A stretch of DNA of 64,000 nucleotides from Acanthosoma haemorrhoidale (GCA_930367205.1 OV884014.1:70783104-70847103), one strand, 5' to 3'. Counted from the stretch's first letter, positions 49,938-62,769 are shown. Program-made: numbers and translations. Notes: generated from the letters alone by a model not told the origin.

Positions 49938-50620
49938 TGTAACATTCATGATATTTGAGAATATCATGGCCTGCAACCCTTCCAGCTGGTAAGCATCATC
50001 CCTTTGTGCTCTTAGGAGTGGGGATGAGATGAAGGGCGAGTCTTAGTCAGTCTTAGCCTAACAGCCAGAGGGCGAACAAGAGCAAGACCCCGACTTGGCG
50101 GTATCCAACAGAAGAAGAGGAGAAGAAGAAGAAGAAGAAGAAGAAGAAGAAGAAGAAGAAGAAGAAGAAGAAGAAGAAGAGATCAACAGTAACGTTGATT
50201 GGATTAAACGGAGATCATCGATTGGGTGATATAGATATTGTTTTTTTTTATTATTATGGATCCATTAAAAAGAGATTGAGCTCAATTTTCATTTTTTTTA
50301 TATAATTAATTAGTAGTAACTATCCTTGTTCAAAAGGAAATGAATATTTTTTTTATATAATTTTTGTCAGCACTATTTATAATTATAAGTATTTGTTATA
50401 ACCATTTTACTTGTATATATTTCACAATTCCCAGTTTCTCAATTTATTAATAACTATAACATTAGCCTTGAGATCGGGCGATTCAATCGGGATAATTTCC
50501 TATGTCGAAGACATAAAAACAAGTTGAATTAAAGATCTCATGACGGACCTACCAAATTAGTTAAGGTCAATTGATCTAATAAATTAGGAAAAGAAATGGT
50601 AGAAAATGAGGTAGGTTTCA
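49938..50620 (+). repeat. LTR 3
   Basis: 683 bp; the extra length is mostly an expanded GAA tract (about 50110-50181). It ends TTTCA and is followed by ATATATAGTACGG. Confidence 0.9.
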
Positions 50621-50725
50621 ATATATAGTACGGTCTACACTGTTATTTTCTATCGGCTAGCAACCATTTTAGAATACAGGATGGACTGATTTAAAAGATG
50701 CTCGTGTAGTTTGAAAGCAGATTAA

Positions 50726-50923
50726 GCAACCACTGTTAAGAAGCTGTTAGAACCGTGGGAAGAGCCGTGCGATACAAGTGGTCCGGGGAAAGAGATGCTA
50801 GCGGCTCCCAGCTCACAGGAGAAACTAAATGCAATTAGTCTTATATCTAATAGCCTGTCCGTTGGAGATGTCATGGTTGAGGGATGGTGGGAAATGACAA
50901 TAAAAGAACTTGATGTACTCTGA
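50726..50923 (+). other. Unidentified coding-looking relic
   Basis: A 65-codon stretch without a start methionine has a protein-like composition (TVKKLLEPWEEP, EKLNAISLISNSLSVGD, WWEMTIKELDVL) and then stops. Overlapping minus-strand frames exist at 50722-51118. I recognise no family; it could be a transposon ORF remnant or chance. Confidence 0.2.
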
Positions 50924-53639
50924 TACAGAAGTTTGTGGGGTTGGGTAATCGAGTATGATAGTATATAATATAATATTGTAATATACTCGGTTAAATTTCG
51001 CTTGGACAGGAACGGCGGGATTATCACTTTGTGCAATAGATTTTATAATTCGTGACGGCCATTGAATAAATCTAGCATGCCCATTCATGATATCCTGATA
51101 AAACCTGATGAGTTGCAATCATGCGATGAAATTTCAAATTCAAATACTAACAACAAGACTAGCTTTACCTACAAAAAAACAACACTTGTCACACTCTTCA
51201 TCAACTAAATCAAACTCGCCCTTTACACTGACCTCAAAGTTCCTTACGAACACTAATTTATAGCATCATGCAGAAAGTTTTACGATAATCAGGAAACAAA
51301 ACTAAAGCACTGTCTACACATGAGTTAACTGGTTTAATCTATATTCTAAATTAATAACCATAAGGGGCCTTGAAACGTGTTTTCAACAATATGACAGTGG
51401 AATTCCTGGATTCCATCTCTGCTAACGTCAATAATGCATTTTTGTGATATTTATAGAACATTCACCGGTTGTGTGTGAAGTTAGTTACAGAAAAAATCGT
51501 AAGGAAGTCGACAAACCAGTCAATAACCAGGAACAGGTGAAGGCAATACGATCGATTTGTAACCGTTGGGAGCGGGAACTTTTCCATTTCCAACAGGCTT
51601 TTGGACATGTTCTGCTCGCCTAAAGTATGTAGCCGTAAGGGAAAACATAATGGGATAATTCCGGAACCCTTAAAGAACTCTCCTAGTAGTAGAGAGGAAC
51701 ACAGGCTTAAAAGATCTTTTTTGGTGCCCATGATTTTAGAACTGATTTTACCTACATTTGAGGCGCATAATCTGAACATGAAATCAGTTTTTACTCCATC
51801 TGCTCTATGAGGAATCCCGCACGAAATGTGCAGCTCTATATCCATATTATGCATTTCTAAATCACATATACAAAGATTGGTTCCTGTATATTCCTTTTGT
51901 CAGTCTACTGTCCAGTTAGTTCACCATAGCTTTGGTCTTGGAGATGATAAAGTATCATGAACATGAATGAGTGATTTTTGTAGATTTAAAAATGCTAAAC
52001 TTTCTCCTTGAACAGCAAAGTAGTCGCACTAAATGCTCTTGTTTCTAGTGCCTCTGGGATAGCAGGACAACACACACCACAGGGTTAGAAAAGGTGGCCT
52101 AAGAGGCAAAACATAGACGTTGGGGATATGTACAATTTGCTGTAGTTTAGTGGACTGTAATTACAAAATCATGTCTATAGTCCCAACCAATACCGCTTTT
52201 AAGAAACTGCTTTTGAATGTGTATGCGAATAAAAATAATTGAATAAAACTTAAAAAATCAATTAAGAAGGGGTAATTAGTATGGCCATCAAAAGCTATAT
52301 TTTTAAAACACAATACATTTTTTGTAATTGTAGTGCACTCGACTTAAAAAAAAAGAAGAAAAAAAGTCAAATTAGAAGTTGTTAATCACATTGGGATGGC
52401 TGGATGCCCTACTATATATAGGAGACACGCGTGAAAACAAGGTCAAAAAAATCGAAGTCAAGTGTGATCCATCGCAATTAATTTCATCCGCACGAAACTC
52501 CAGCATTTAAAAAGTCATAAAAAACTATATGCTATGGCCTGTATTTGAAGTTTTTTTAAGTATTTGCAATATTTATTATTAACACGTTATAATATATATT
52601 ATAGTAACGTTTATTAAATTAATTACTATTAGAGATAGTAAAAAATTACTTTCTGAACGCGATACGATGACTGGACATTTTTAACTAGCCTTCACTTGTT
52701 TAAATAACGCAGGTCTAAAGGTAGCCCGGTGACACTGCGAAGTCACCGGTCGTTCGCTAAGGAAAGTTCTCCTTCACAGTCGACCGATGATACCAGCGGT
52801 GACTTTCACTGTTGAGGATAGCTACAAAATTGTTATTCCTAGAAAATCGACTTCCGTTGGGCATTATCGATTAGCCCCCGGCAATGAGGACCAAAACCGA
52901 CTATATTCTATTTTCTGTCTAAGCTACTTTCACCCGACTCGGATTTAATATTCAATGTGGAAACAGCTGATTGAATCCGCTGCTGTAGACATCGAAGATA
53001 CCATTGACCAACCTAACATCTTATTGACGACAGTTGCGACGACTGCGAATTGAGATTGCGAAACAGGCATCCACGTACACTGTAATCGTAGAAACCAATT
53101 TTAGAATAACTATAAAACTGATGACTTCAAACGGTCATCCTGATTTATTGAAAGAGGAACAATAAATATCAACAATTATTGGGGATATAAGTGTGACATA
53201 ACTGTAAAAAATTAGAGATTATGAATTTATTTAAAGATATTTTTACAATAGTTTTATATTATCAATAAAATCGAAACAGCTACAAACGAACGATTCTGAA
53301 TGACATGGGTGGGTAACATGAATCAAGGGTTTTACTTTTAAGCAGGGAAAGGAAATATCTTCTTTCATCTGCATGTATTTCTTTATATACTAATATAGGC
53401 CTCCTAAAAATATATAGACAATGCGACGATCGATCTGAAATTTTGAAACATAGTACAGACATGGGACACGCAGAGTTCAATGAGTTATGCTGACTGTTAG
53501 CAAAGCTTTGAGAACGAAGTCTGAAGACAGCTATGAGTTTTAATAACACGAGTGGGTTTCTAGTAAGGTACTTACTATCTAATCGAACTTATTTATTAGT
53601 TTGAACCAATAAGGACCCAAGTGCTCGGAAGAACAGTAA
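50924..53639. other. Unannotated DNA with one GC-rich patch
   Basis: No gene recognised. The 130-codon minus frame at 51462-51854 has no domain. The patch 52690-53090 is richer in GC and holds a perfect inverted repeat CCGGTGAC (52726-52733) and GTCACCGG (52742-52749). Confidence 0.25.
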
Positions 53640-54211
53640 CGGCCAGCTCTGCTGTACGGTGCCTCGCTATTTACCCACTTGACTGACAATACAGCCAAAT
53701 GTCTCCAACATTTTTAGAATGGGATCATGCGGAAAGTCGTCCAACATACCTCTCTCGAGAGGTTGAAGAACGCTGACCTGCACGTTGCTTGGTGTGCCGT
53801 CGTTGGGTGAGTTCATCCGCCGGAGACACATTAAGTTTTTTGACTCGTTGCAGAACCTAACCAACCAAGTGTTTAACACTATGACCCCACCACCCCTCCC
53901 GCATCGATGGCAGCAGACTGTCGGGGAAAAATTAGGTTAAGAATTAGTATGTAAGTTAGTTTTAAGTTTGATCAAAAAACCATCACCTTTATTAGAGTGA
54001 GTTCAGTCCAGTCACATGCAATGTGTATCATTATGCTTCCATTATATAATTTTTATAAAATAATAAAACCTGTAACGATAACGATATAATGTAACGACGC
54101 TATAGGAAATAAAAAAATAATTTGTAAATAGATTCGCCTGAGGATCTATAATTTGATATAATTACCTGTGAATTTAAAGGGGCTAGGAAGAAAAAAAACA
54201 AAAAAAAAACA
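53640..54211 (+). mobile_element. LINE family A 3' end with RT C-terminus and A-rich tail
   Basis: The frame begins LLYGASLFTHLTDNTAKCLQHF, then NGIMRKVVQHTSLERLKNADLH. A 2-base deletion relative to the 63-kb copy shifts the frame before GVPSLGEFI. The YGAxL motif and L-G-x-P-S-L-x-E-F-I-R-R are typical of Jockey/CR1-type RT ends. The 3' UTR matches 62770-63015 and ends with an A-rich run at about 54188-54210. Confidence 0.8.
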
Positions 54212-55361
54212 TCTTAAACCACTTGGTGGCCTCACATGAAATATTTTTTTAATACTTCGTATGATGTAGTGTGTTGTGAAGGATTCGTAATGTGAAGTAA
54301 ACAGAGTTTTTTTCTCTCTGGACTCACGATGTTTTCCGAGTATGTAAATGATTCGAAATGGTAGCGCCACCGGCAAAGCCCGTGCGGAAAAATCAATTTT
54401 CCTAGGGGCTACTTGTCGGTGAGCTTACAGTTCTTCAAAAGAAGTCCGTGAGGCCATTGACCTTGTACTTGAGCGAGAAGAATGACCTACTTCAAACAGT
54501 AAAAACCAAACAAAAATAGTTTATACGGTAGTTAATTAAAATTAACAAACTTCTGTCAAAACACATATATTGTATGCAGCCCATTAAAAGGATTTTTTGA
54601 ATCCTAACCAATTGATATTCTTTATCAAACCTGAAACCCTTATTTTCCCCCCTCGTGCCTGTTTTGGGGATTGTGAGCCTTCTGTTAGACATATAGATAT
54701 GACATTATACAATGAGATGCCTTTGATTTAATTATTACTTATTATGTTACAAAATAAAATGTTGCTAATCATATTGAGTAGACTTTCAAATTTATGATCT
54801 CGACTACATGATCAAGAATATTCAATGTGTGTCTGCACTTGCTTGAGTGGACTATAATTACGAAACTTTGATATTATAGTCAGGCATACAATTAGTTTGG
54901 ACGTACATGTCAGGATAAAACCTGGTATATTTTGATGAGTTACTCATATAATATTATGTAATATAAAACAGGTGTGAACCTGTAACCGTGTTTGGGGCAT
55001 GGTCATGGATTTGTAATAGTATTTTTGGTATCATACAAGATAAAAAATAAATCGACTCAAATGAATAGATGAAGTATTTTAGTAAAAATTGTTTTATTAA
55101 CAAAATAGGTACAGACTGACTAGAAACTAACTGCGATGCAATTATCTAAAAAATATTATTGTTAAATAAGATAAGTATTAATAAATTTAAATTATATGTG
55201 GACTATTCTGAGCTAATTTTATATTTATCAATGACAATATCTGGCTACAAATTGTTATATTTATTTACACACTGCCATTCTTAAGTTCTGATAATGCTCC
55301 CAATCAGGGCGGAGTTTAATCTCAATTTAATTTAATAGAGAATGGCAGCGTGAGATGCTGA
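54212..55361. other. Unannotated AT-rich DNA
   Basis: No gene seen. Confidence 0.25.
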
Positions 55362-56345
55362 TTTTTTTTTTGCTATTCTTCATATCCCCTTTTTAATATA
55401 AATTATAGAAATCAGGATTTTACAGTAATTCATTATATGTCCTGTAGCTTGGCAACGTTTTATGCAATTTTTAATAATTTTAGATTGCGATTTGTGATTG
55501 CTACAGAAGTATAATGCACATTATACAATGATTGTCTAAACATGTGTAAAGTCCAGCTGATGATCTGTGTTTGGTGTGGGAAGGTTACTTTCCCATATCC
55601 GTTGACTGGTCTTATTATGGAGACAGCGTGTTTAATAGTTGATTTTGTTTATAATATCTGATGATGTTGTGGATTCCGAAAATCAGCTGGTAAACTGAAC
55701 CATAATTGTTTATCTTCAGAAATGTCCACTAGCTCATAATCACCTTCGTCTGTTTTTATGATATGTACAAATAATTTGGATTCCCTTGTTTTCTGATTCA
55801 TTTTTCAATCAATAACTTGTAATTTAATTAGTTAGTTGGTTTTAATAATTCAATAACTGATTTTATTAATCTGTAAAGATTAATTAAATTACATGTTATT
55901 TACTAGGTATAGTAGTAGATAGTCACAACACAGACAATAAACGTAAGTCTTATCTTGAAAGTAACCTTCCCGTAAGTAAACTCTATGAAGAGGTTTAGAA
56001 TAAATAAAATGAGAGTACTTTGAATTCGTGGGTTCTTCGGTTCTGGTCTACTCTCATTTTATTTATTCTAAAACTCTTCATAGAGTTTACTTACGGGAAG
56101 GTTACTTTCAAGATAAGACTTACGTTTATTTTTTGTGTTGTGACTATCCACTAGAATACCTGGTAAATAACGTGTAATTTAATTAATCTTTACATATTAA
56201 TAAAATCAGTTATTGAATTATTAAAACCAACTTACACATGTTCAAAAGTAATGGGGCTCTCCTTATAAATCATAGACTTAAAACTAACTTACATCTAATA
56301 ACAAATTCTTAACCTAATTTTCCCCAACAGTCTGTTGTCAAAGCG
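55362..56345 (-). mobile_element. LINE family A 3' end, split by an inverted-repeat insertion
   Basis: Parts 55362-55540 and about 56236-56345 align with the minus-strand LINE tails at 14131-14490 and 62770-63050 (TGTAGCTTGGCAACG; ATGGGGCTC; TTAACCTAATTTTCCCC; CAGTCTGTTG). A poly-T at 55362-55371 is the reversed A-tail. About 0.7 kb of unrelated sequence containing a foldback interrupts it. Confidence 0.7.
55541..56235. mobile_element. Insertion carrying a long foldback
   Basis: Arms 55834-56017 and 56049-56232 (184 bp each) are near-perfect reverse complements around a 31-base loop. Short inverted ends (AACATGTGTAA near 55541 and TTACACATGTT near 56232) may be the insertion's termini. No ORF. 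The part 55555-55833 is outside the arms. Confidence 0.75.
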
Positions 56346-58281
56346 CAAGTTCAATTTAAATAGGCATAAGAATCTGTGGGCAGACATTTTTATTGACGAA
56401 AATTGGAAAAATACAATAATAATTGGTAGATTTTTATATTGAAACATACATAAAAGCAAAATAAATTTGCAATGCAGTGCAAAAAGGACAAAAAAAAGGT
56501 TTGTTTCTACCGGAATCGATTTATTAATATAGTCCTTCTAGGAGACCTAAATACCTGAATTCTATGAAGAATTCAGTGCAGATATTTCCTATAGTTGCAG
56601 TCCTCCGACAATCGGTTATAACTTCGTGACCTGATATGATCTTTTAATTGATTTTGATCAGTGTTCGACCTCTTATGGCGATTCGTACCAAAAATGCATT
56701 GCACGGAGTCCAGAAGAGAACAAATAATAGATTATTGGCACAGAAATGAGTTTTTCATAAACCATGTTACAGGCCATGCCCATGTGACCTGATCTAGGTT
56801 AAATATAAAAACAAACACAACCTATATTTCACCCTTAGGGTTCTCGATGCAATATTTGTAGAATTTTTGTTGAGTTTGAAGGAAACATACCGAAACGGGA
56901 CGAATACAATAAAAACCCTTGTGTAACAAACCACACTTGACTGTTCTTTTTATAACTTCTAAATTGGTATGTGACATATTTTTTATGTAATAAATCAGTT
57001 GTCAGCACACTAATCGTTCGCAGACAATAAGACCACTTAAGATAGCGAGGGCATTGTGATATTGGCCATCATAAAATAAACATTAGATAACCGACTTGAG
57101 GCTCATCTATTGTACGTCTTCTGATGAATCATTTGTTGTAGAGATTTCTAATGTAGGTCATGTGGAATCCATGATTGTCTAATACTATTGCAATTTGTTT
57201 ATCGGGTCGGTTTATAATGCACACGTCAGTATGGTTAAAGAAAACATTACCTTATTGGGATTCTTCGCCCTTTTTAACTCCCCATCCAGGGTCGCAAACG
57301 CTATCCTATCCGGGAGCTCTTATACATACTCATTGGTTCTAAATACGGAATTGAAATAAAGTCCATCAAGGAATTTCCAAACAGAATTGCCGTATCTCGA
57401 AGAATTCACGCTAGCCACTTCAATCTTATTTATTTCCCAATAAATTATTTATATTTTTAAAAATATTTATAGGCGGTTGTGGGCGTGTGTTGTATAGATA
57501 AATAAACAAGCACCTTTGGTCTACCCACTAATTTTTTTTATTTCGCTACTAACGTTTTCGAAATTGCTTCAGCTGTATTCAGGTGCTACAGCAAACAACA
57601 TAAAATCTACATAATTTATGTAAAAATATTATTAGTGGTACCATTAACATATATGCCACATTTATGATAATATATCAGAAATTTTTATTACGGAGTTGGT
57701 CCCACAAATATAAATAATTATGATAAACTGACGATTTTAACTTTATTGATTCTAGCAATCATTCTATTTTTAAATCTGTTTTAACTTATATTTTAGCTTC
57801 GCTAATTATTTATAACATTGTGTTTTTCTTTAGGTAGTGCAGTTTTTGTTATATTTTTCATGACCATCCGAAGATGCAGCTGCACTGCCTAAAAGGTTAA
57901 TGGCGAAATGAAAAACACAGTGTGCAGACATTTTATTTATTATTTATTTATTTTCGTTCTAGACGCCACAGTACGAAATAATTCATGGAAATCATCATAA
58001 GTGATCATTCTCCTTTCAACATTCATCCGACTTTTCAAGATGGCTTATTAAAAGAGCATGATATAAAATTTCGTTTAAGTATTGTTATTAGTTAGAAAAT
58101 AAAATCAATCGAATGCTGTCAGGCACTGTATTACATCCAACCTACTTTTCAAGAGATAGCTCTCAAATATGAATGCTGTTTTTATTAAACGTGCCGCTAT
58201 TTGCATGCAACAAAAAATATAATTTATATTTCTTAAATCATATGAGACCAAACATATCATTTCAATTATAATAATTAGTTC
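56346..58281. other. Unannotated AT-rich DNA
   Basis: No gene or family recognised. Confidence 0.25.
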
Positions 58282-58690
58282 TTGTTCTATTGTAGTAGGA
58301 TGTTCTGCTGGTTGTGGGTTCTGACTTCAAAGGGACAAGACGACAAAGAGTCGTTCGAAGAATTATTCGTCTTCGGTTGCCGTCCTGCAAATAATACTAG
58401 GGCCCATACATGTTACACAGCCGTTCCACGAATCGTTCCTTTTCCGCTTTATATGGAACGCCTAGGAGTTACGGTATCTCCAGCGGAACAGACTGTAATA
58501 CAAGTCATACGCAGGAGGCCGCTTATAATTAAGTAACAGTCTAGCGGCAAAAGTTATACGGTTCAGTATCACGGAAGGTACCTTGTAGGATGTATGCTTC
58601 CTTTGTGCGATCATCGGTACGTGAAATCACTGTTTTTCCTCAGTATCTGTGCCCTTAATCCTTGATTCCAACTGGGTATGTGTTATTGGG
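58282..58690. promoter_or_regulatory. GC/CpG-richer island, candidate regulatory element
   Basis: It contrasts with AT-rich flanks. An 84-codon plus frame (58282-58536) is open but shows no domain. Either a conserved non-coding element or an unrecognised exon. Confidence 0.2.
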
Positions 58691-60039
58691 CGTCGAGTTG
58701 CCTTACTAATTCGTATACAAACAATTTTGTATACCAAGGAAAAATATCTGGCTTGGCAACAAGCGAAACACGAAATTGAATGGTTAATAATAAATAAGAC
58801 GAAAACAAAAATTTTATGGCGAATTTACAGCTCAAACAAATGTTAGTGTCGAAATTGCCTCCTGTATTCCCGTGACGCTCAGTTTTCATTCATAAATGAT
58901 GCAGTGTCTTTGATGAACAAGCAATATTCTACAAACACGTATTGAAAACTGTATTGAAAAAAGTAAAGTATAGATGAATTAGATAATTTATGTTAAAATA
59001 CACATAATATATTTACATGGCACACGGCTACTGGTGTATCATAAAAATATATTAAAAAAATAATCTGGTTTTATGTTTTTTATTGTAGTTACAGTAAACA
59101 AAGCCCCAAACATATTTTAATTATTCTTAATCAGCACGTCGTGATCTTTGATTTGATATATGACATATATATGAAAAAAAAATTGATTTTCATTATACAG
59201 TTATTTAAAGATTTGATGACACTTATATCCTATGAATCTCATAGGATTACTTTTTATTATTAATGTCATTGGGCCATAAAATGGAACTACCATGAAAAAT
59301 GCGTCTCTAAAAAAAATTTTATAGTTAGTTGAGTAATTATAGCTCAAACATAAAAATCATATTAATAATCACTTCCTGGGGCAATATCATTTATTTATTA
59401 CCTTACACAATATGATAAGATAATATTTTTTTAATTAACAAGTAATTAATTAATTATGACACCTTGCAATTTGCCCATGTGGTTGGTTCTATGTTTAGTA
59501 CTGACGGCGTGAAAAATAAAATTAACATGCATTCTTTATGTGTAAAACACGGCTTCATCTAATAATGCGTACACAATTTTAATGTGACTTCGTGTAGTTA
59601 CAGTTCAAAAATAAAAAGGAGTTCGTAGCGCTAGGTGGGTTTATTTATTTAATTTTTTTTTTGGGGGGGGTTTGAATTATTTTTCGATTAAGAAAATGGT
59701 GTCTAAATAAGTTTGTATTTGGTGAATACATGTTTATTTTATTGTATTAACACATAATATCTGAAGTAGTGATACAATAGGAGTAAAGCTTTTAATAACT
59801 CGAGATTAAGCTTGTAATGCTTTCAGCAAGTTTATCTACCAGAATAATATCGCTAGAAACTTTCCGAGTAAATGGCTGAAGAAACTCTGAAGAAAATGAC
59901 ACTGATAAATGTTTAATATTATATGTGGGTAGATCTGTCCTCAGCTTTTTTCAAAGATGAGTATCTATGCGCGAAAAGAACAATTAAACAAAAATCAAGT
60001 AAATTTGAGCCTTGGCTTCTAATTCGGAAACTACACAGC
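58691..60039. other. Unannotated AT-rich DNA
   Basis: No gene seen. Poly-G at about 59661-59670. Confidence 0.25.
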
Positions 60040-60115
60040 TCGTTGGGGGACTTCGACCCAGAACCTTCACATCAAATAACGCTCACCTGAGCTGACAGTG
60101 TGGGCCAGTTCAGCC
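60040..60115 (-). repeat. tRNA-like sequence, SINE head
   Basis: On the minus strand, CAGCTCAGGTGAGCG (A-box region) and GGGTCGAAGTCCC (B-box region) are in the right order. Pairing of the acceptor stem is incomplete. Confidence 0.45.
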
Positions 60116-60959
60116 TTTGTTGACCTCATCATATTCATTTCCTTTCCCTTTGTTATTTTATTCTTTGACTTTCACGAAGAGAATTCCTCATTGTTTGTTT
60201 CCGAATTTTATGAATAATCACGTTTTTTTCTGTGCTACGGGTCAGTGACCGAAAAAAGTTCAGATACTTGGACGGGCGTAGTTCAGGGCGAAGGGAAGAT
60301 GTGTTGCGATTATTGCAGTTTTTGATTATTTCCTGTATTCAACACTTCGGAAATTAAACTTAAATATACAATTAAAATTAAATCCATAACGCAACACATC
60401 GTAAAGAGGTAGGACCACCCGAGGTTGCCATCGTACTTTCTTGATCGGGTTCTCTACTTATTTTATTCAAGTAGCTAAACGTTTATTCTCGTTAGACTGA
60501 GTGAACCCTCGACTCATCCCCCAAAGAAAAAATCTAACGGGAGTCGCCGACCGAACCTGCAAGACTAAGCAGTAAGCTTTGGGCACGGCTAGCATAAACG
60601 CTTAACGACTTATTTACATTTCCCCCCCGTTTCTCCTGGTTTTTATTTAAAATATTGTCCACATATTCCCTCATGAAACATAATACATTTCAGGCATGAT
60701 CATAAGGATTTTTTTGTGTGGATGGGCCTATGGGTCACTCGGCTTCGAGAGGGAAAATGTATTGATACTCATATGAGACCGAAAAAAAAATTAGCAAAAC
60801 CGGTTAAAACTACGGACAAAAACCGTCAATGAAAATCCAGTAAGGGAAAGTAATATGCCAACGTCGCAAGCTCCTCACCGCTACCAACCAAGTTGGACGA
60901 CAAGTTGGCTAACCTTAAATTCTTCACCTCTCCAACTAAGGAGAAGGAAGCAAGGATCA

Positions 60960-61300
60960 GTACATTGAAGCCACATCACTGTTTCATATTAACAGTGGAG
61001 ACACAAAGTGAGTGTGTGAGACGCAGACGTTCCAAACTCCCTGGAGATATCAAGTATATTTCCGCTTCAATCTCAGAGGAAGATTTTAGGGGTGAGTGTC
61101 CCTAGATAGCGAGCTTGCTGTTTGATCGGGAAGATCGAAATTGGTTTTCATGAAATTTTAAAAATCTAGGGTAAATGTGTTCCAGGACTGTGAGTAGTCA
61201 GTGTGTAGGTTCATAACCAATAATGGTGACTTGGGAAGGTTCATTAAGCACAGTTCTGAGGAGTCTTGATTGGATGTGATTGATTTTCCTTTCTAAGTTT
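60960..61300 (-). mobile_element. Diverged LINE family B RT C-terminus
   Basis: In reverse complement it reads IQSRLLRTVLNEPS, then FLKFHENQF and PLKSSSE, collinear with SKVLRTIVNAPYY, FMKFHSSLSNH and NAPRRLKR of the 42230 copy, with frameshifts. The 70-codon plus-strand frame at 60893-61105 is its antisense. Confidence 0.6.
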
Positions 61301-62184
61301 GAGCTATTATGTTCAAATTTTTTTTTCCTTAACCCCTAATTTTATATTGAGTAAAAAATTAGATGTATAAAATTATATAATATATGATGAGCTATAAATT
61401 TGTCCTTTTACTGCATGCTATCCATTGTAAACATTTTTTGTAAACCTGACCTATCTATCTTTTTATTGTTAATACTTTATATAATGTAAAAGGGACTAGG
61501 TGGTGGAGCTCAACATCGGACTACATATGGGAACCCCCCCCCCATAGGATTTTAGGTTGGTTTTATACATCAGTATTTTGTTTTCTATGGAGAGATGAGA
61601 TTTTCTATTTGGCAGTCTGCATTGTTGTCAAATAGGTGGATTTAGTTCTTAACTTTTACGTCTCCTGTAAGGCGGCATAGACACAATACACCGATTTCGT
61701 AAACTATTCGACTTAGTGATTGCGTTCTGCGATATTTGCGCTGGCACTCATAATTGCCAGACCTATTCCCACTGTTTGTTAGCTGAGTTTTCCTATTCCC
61801 ATCTCACTGCACTAACTGCTCCCTGCGTAATCTGTTACAGTTTTCCATCAACGCCTAATAAAATTACATAACTGTCGGTCCACATACTCACTGAGGGAGC
61901 GATTGTATCTGAACATAGTTTGTGTTACGCTGACAGGGCAGAAGTTAAGCCAGGGTTCTTCTTAATGTCTGGATAGGGCACAAGCAGGAGGCTGGCGTAA
62001 CAATTTCATTATATAAAGTGATTTGGTTTAAATCATTAAAGGTACCGTCAAGTTTCAACTCCTGAAGTTAGAAATGGTTTAGTTTATACTCCTGGTGATA
62101 GCTTCCAGCCCCAGTTGGAATTTGAAATGGCACAAACCGAATATAATAATATTAAGAAATGCGTCCTGACCTGTAAACCAATGA
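61301..62184. other. Unannotated DNA
   Basis: No gene seen. A run of 9 C lies at about 61536-61544. Confidence 0.25.
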
Positions 62185-62290
62185 GATTATTATTAACAGC
62201 GAAAGAAAAACTGTAGTAAATGGCCGTGATTTGAACCTACGTACTATTCATTCTGAGCCATCCCTGTCGACCCATTGCTCAGCCTTATTT
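62185..62290 (-). repeat. tRNA-derived SINE, second copy of the 43.5-kb family
   Basis: Plus-strand landmarks ATTAACAGCGAAAGAAAAAC, GTAGTAAATGG and TGATTTGAACC align with 43495-43547. The B box is present; the A box is decayed. Confidence 0.5.
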
Positions 62291-62769
62291 ACAATCTCTA
62301 TGATTGATACGTTATAATTTCTGAAAAATCGCCAAATTAACAATTTCTCAAAGTAAACTACTACATAGCCTATTTACAGTTACTATGAATCGATTTTTAA
62401 AGCCAATATATGTATCAAATATTTGAAAGGCTATGGGTATTTTTTATTCCTGATAAAACAGATTAGAAATTTACTCGGGTAAGAGGTGCATAACGTTGGT
62501 CCAGTGCGATATCGCCTCACTGGGGAAAAGGCTTATTTTTTTTTCCCTCCTGTCTTGATGTAAAACAGATATTAACTTGTGTAAAATTTTATTTTGAGTT
62601 GAGCTTATCACTGTAATTATATACTATTGTCAGTCTGAAGTTATCGATTTATGAAAAAAAATAATAATAATAAAAGCTTTTCTTCTAGTGATTAGTAGAT
62701 CGCTGAAATTTATACTCTCTTCAAACAATACCTTTAATTTGTAACTTTTACATTGCAATTCAATTTAAA

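Larger units (their letters stand above)
46016..50620 (+). mobile_element. Tandem non-autonomous LTR retrotransposon array (LTR-int-LTR-int-LTR)
   Basis: Three LTRs (46016-46676, 47977-48637, 49938-50620) enclose two 1300-bp internal regions with a repeat period of exactly 1961 bp. Only a few substitutions separate the two units (for example TTTCTC versus TCTCTC in the LTR, GAAAGT versus GAGAGT in the ORF). LTRs run TG...CA; a primer-binding-like TGG lies two bases after the LTR and a purine tract AAGGGAAGG lies before the next LTR. Each internal region has one gag-like frame and no protease, RT, RNase H or integrase. AT repeat on both sides is compatible with a target duplication (ATATAT) but cannot prove it. 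It may be Gypsy-like; superfamily is inferred from LTR form and gag style. Confidence 0.9.

Noticed and set aside
46016..50620. CRISPR-like or satellite interpretation of the 1961-bp repeat
   Set aside because: LTR ends, primer site, purine tract and gag-like ORF show it is a retrotransposon array.
51462..51854. 130-codon minus frame
   Set aside because: No recognisable domain or conserved pattern; overlapped by frames on the other strand.
60893..61105. 70-codon plus frame with an AGG|GTGAGT-like end, at first an exon candidate
   Set aside because: The reverse complement aligns with the LINE-B RT tail, so the frame is antisense to a transposon.
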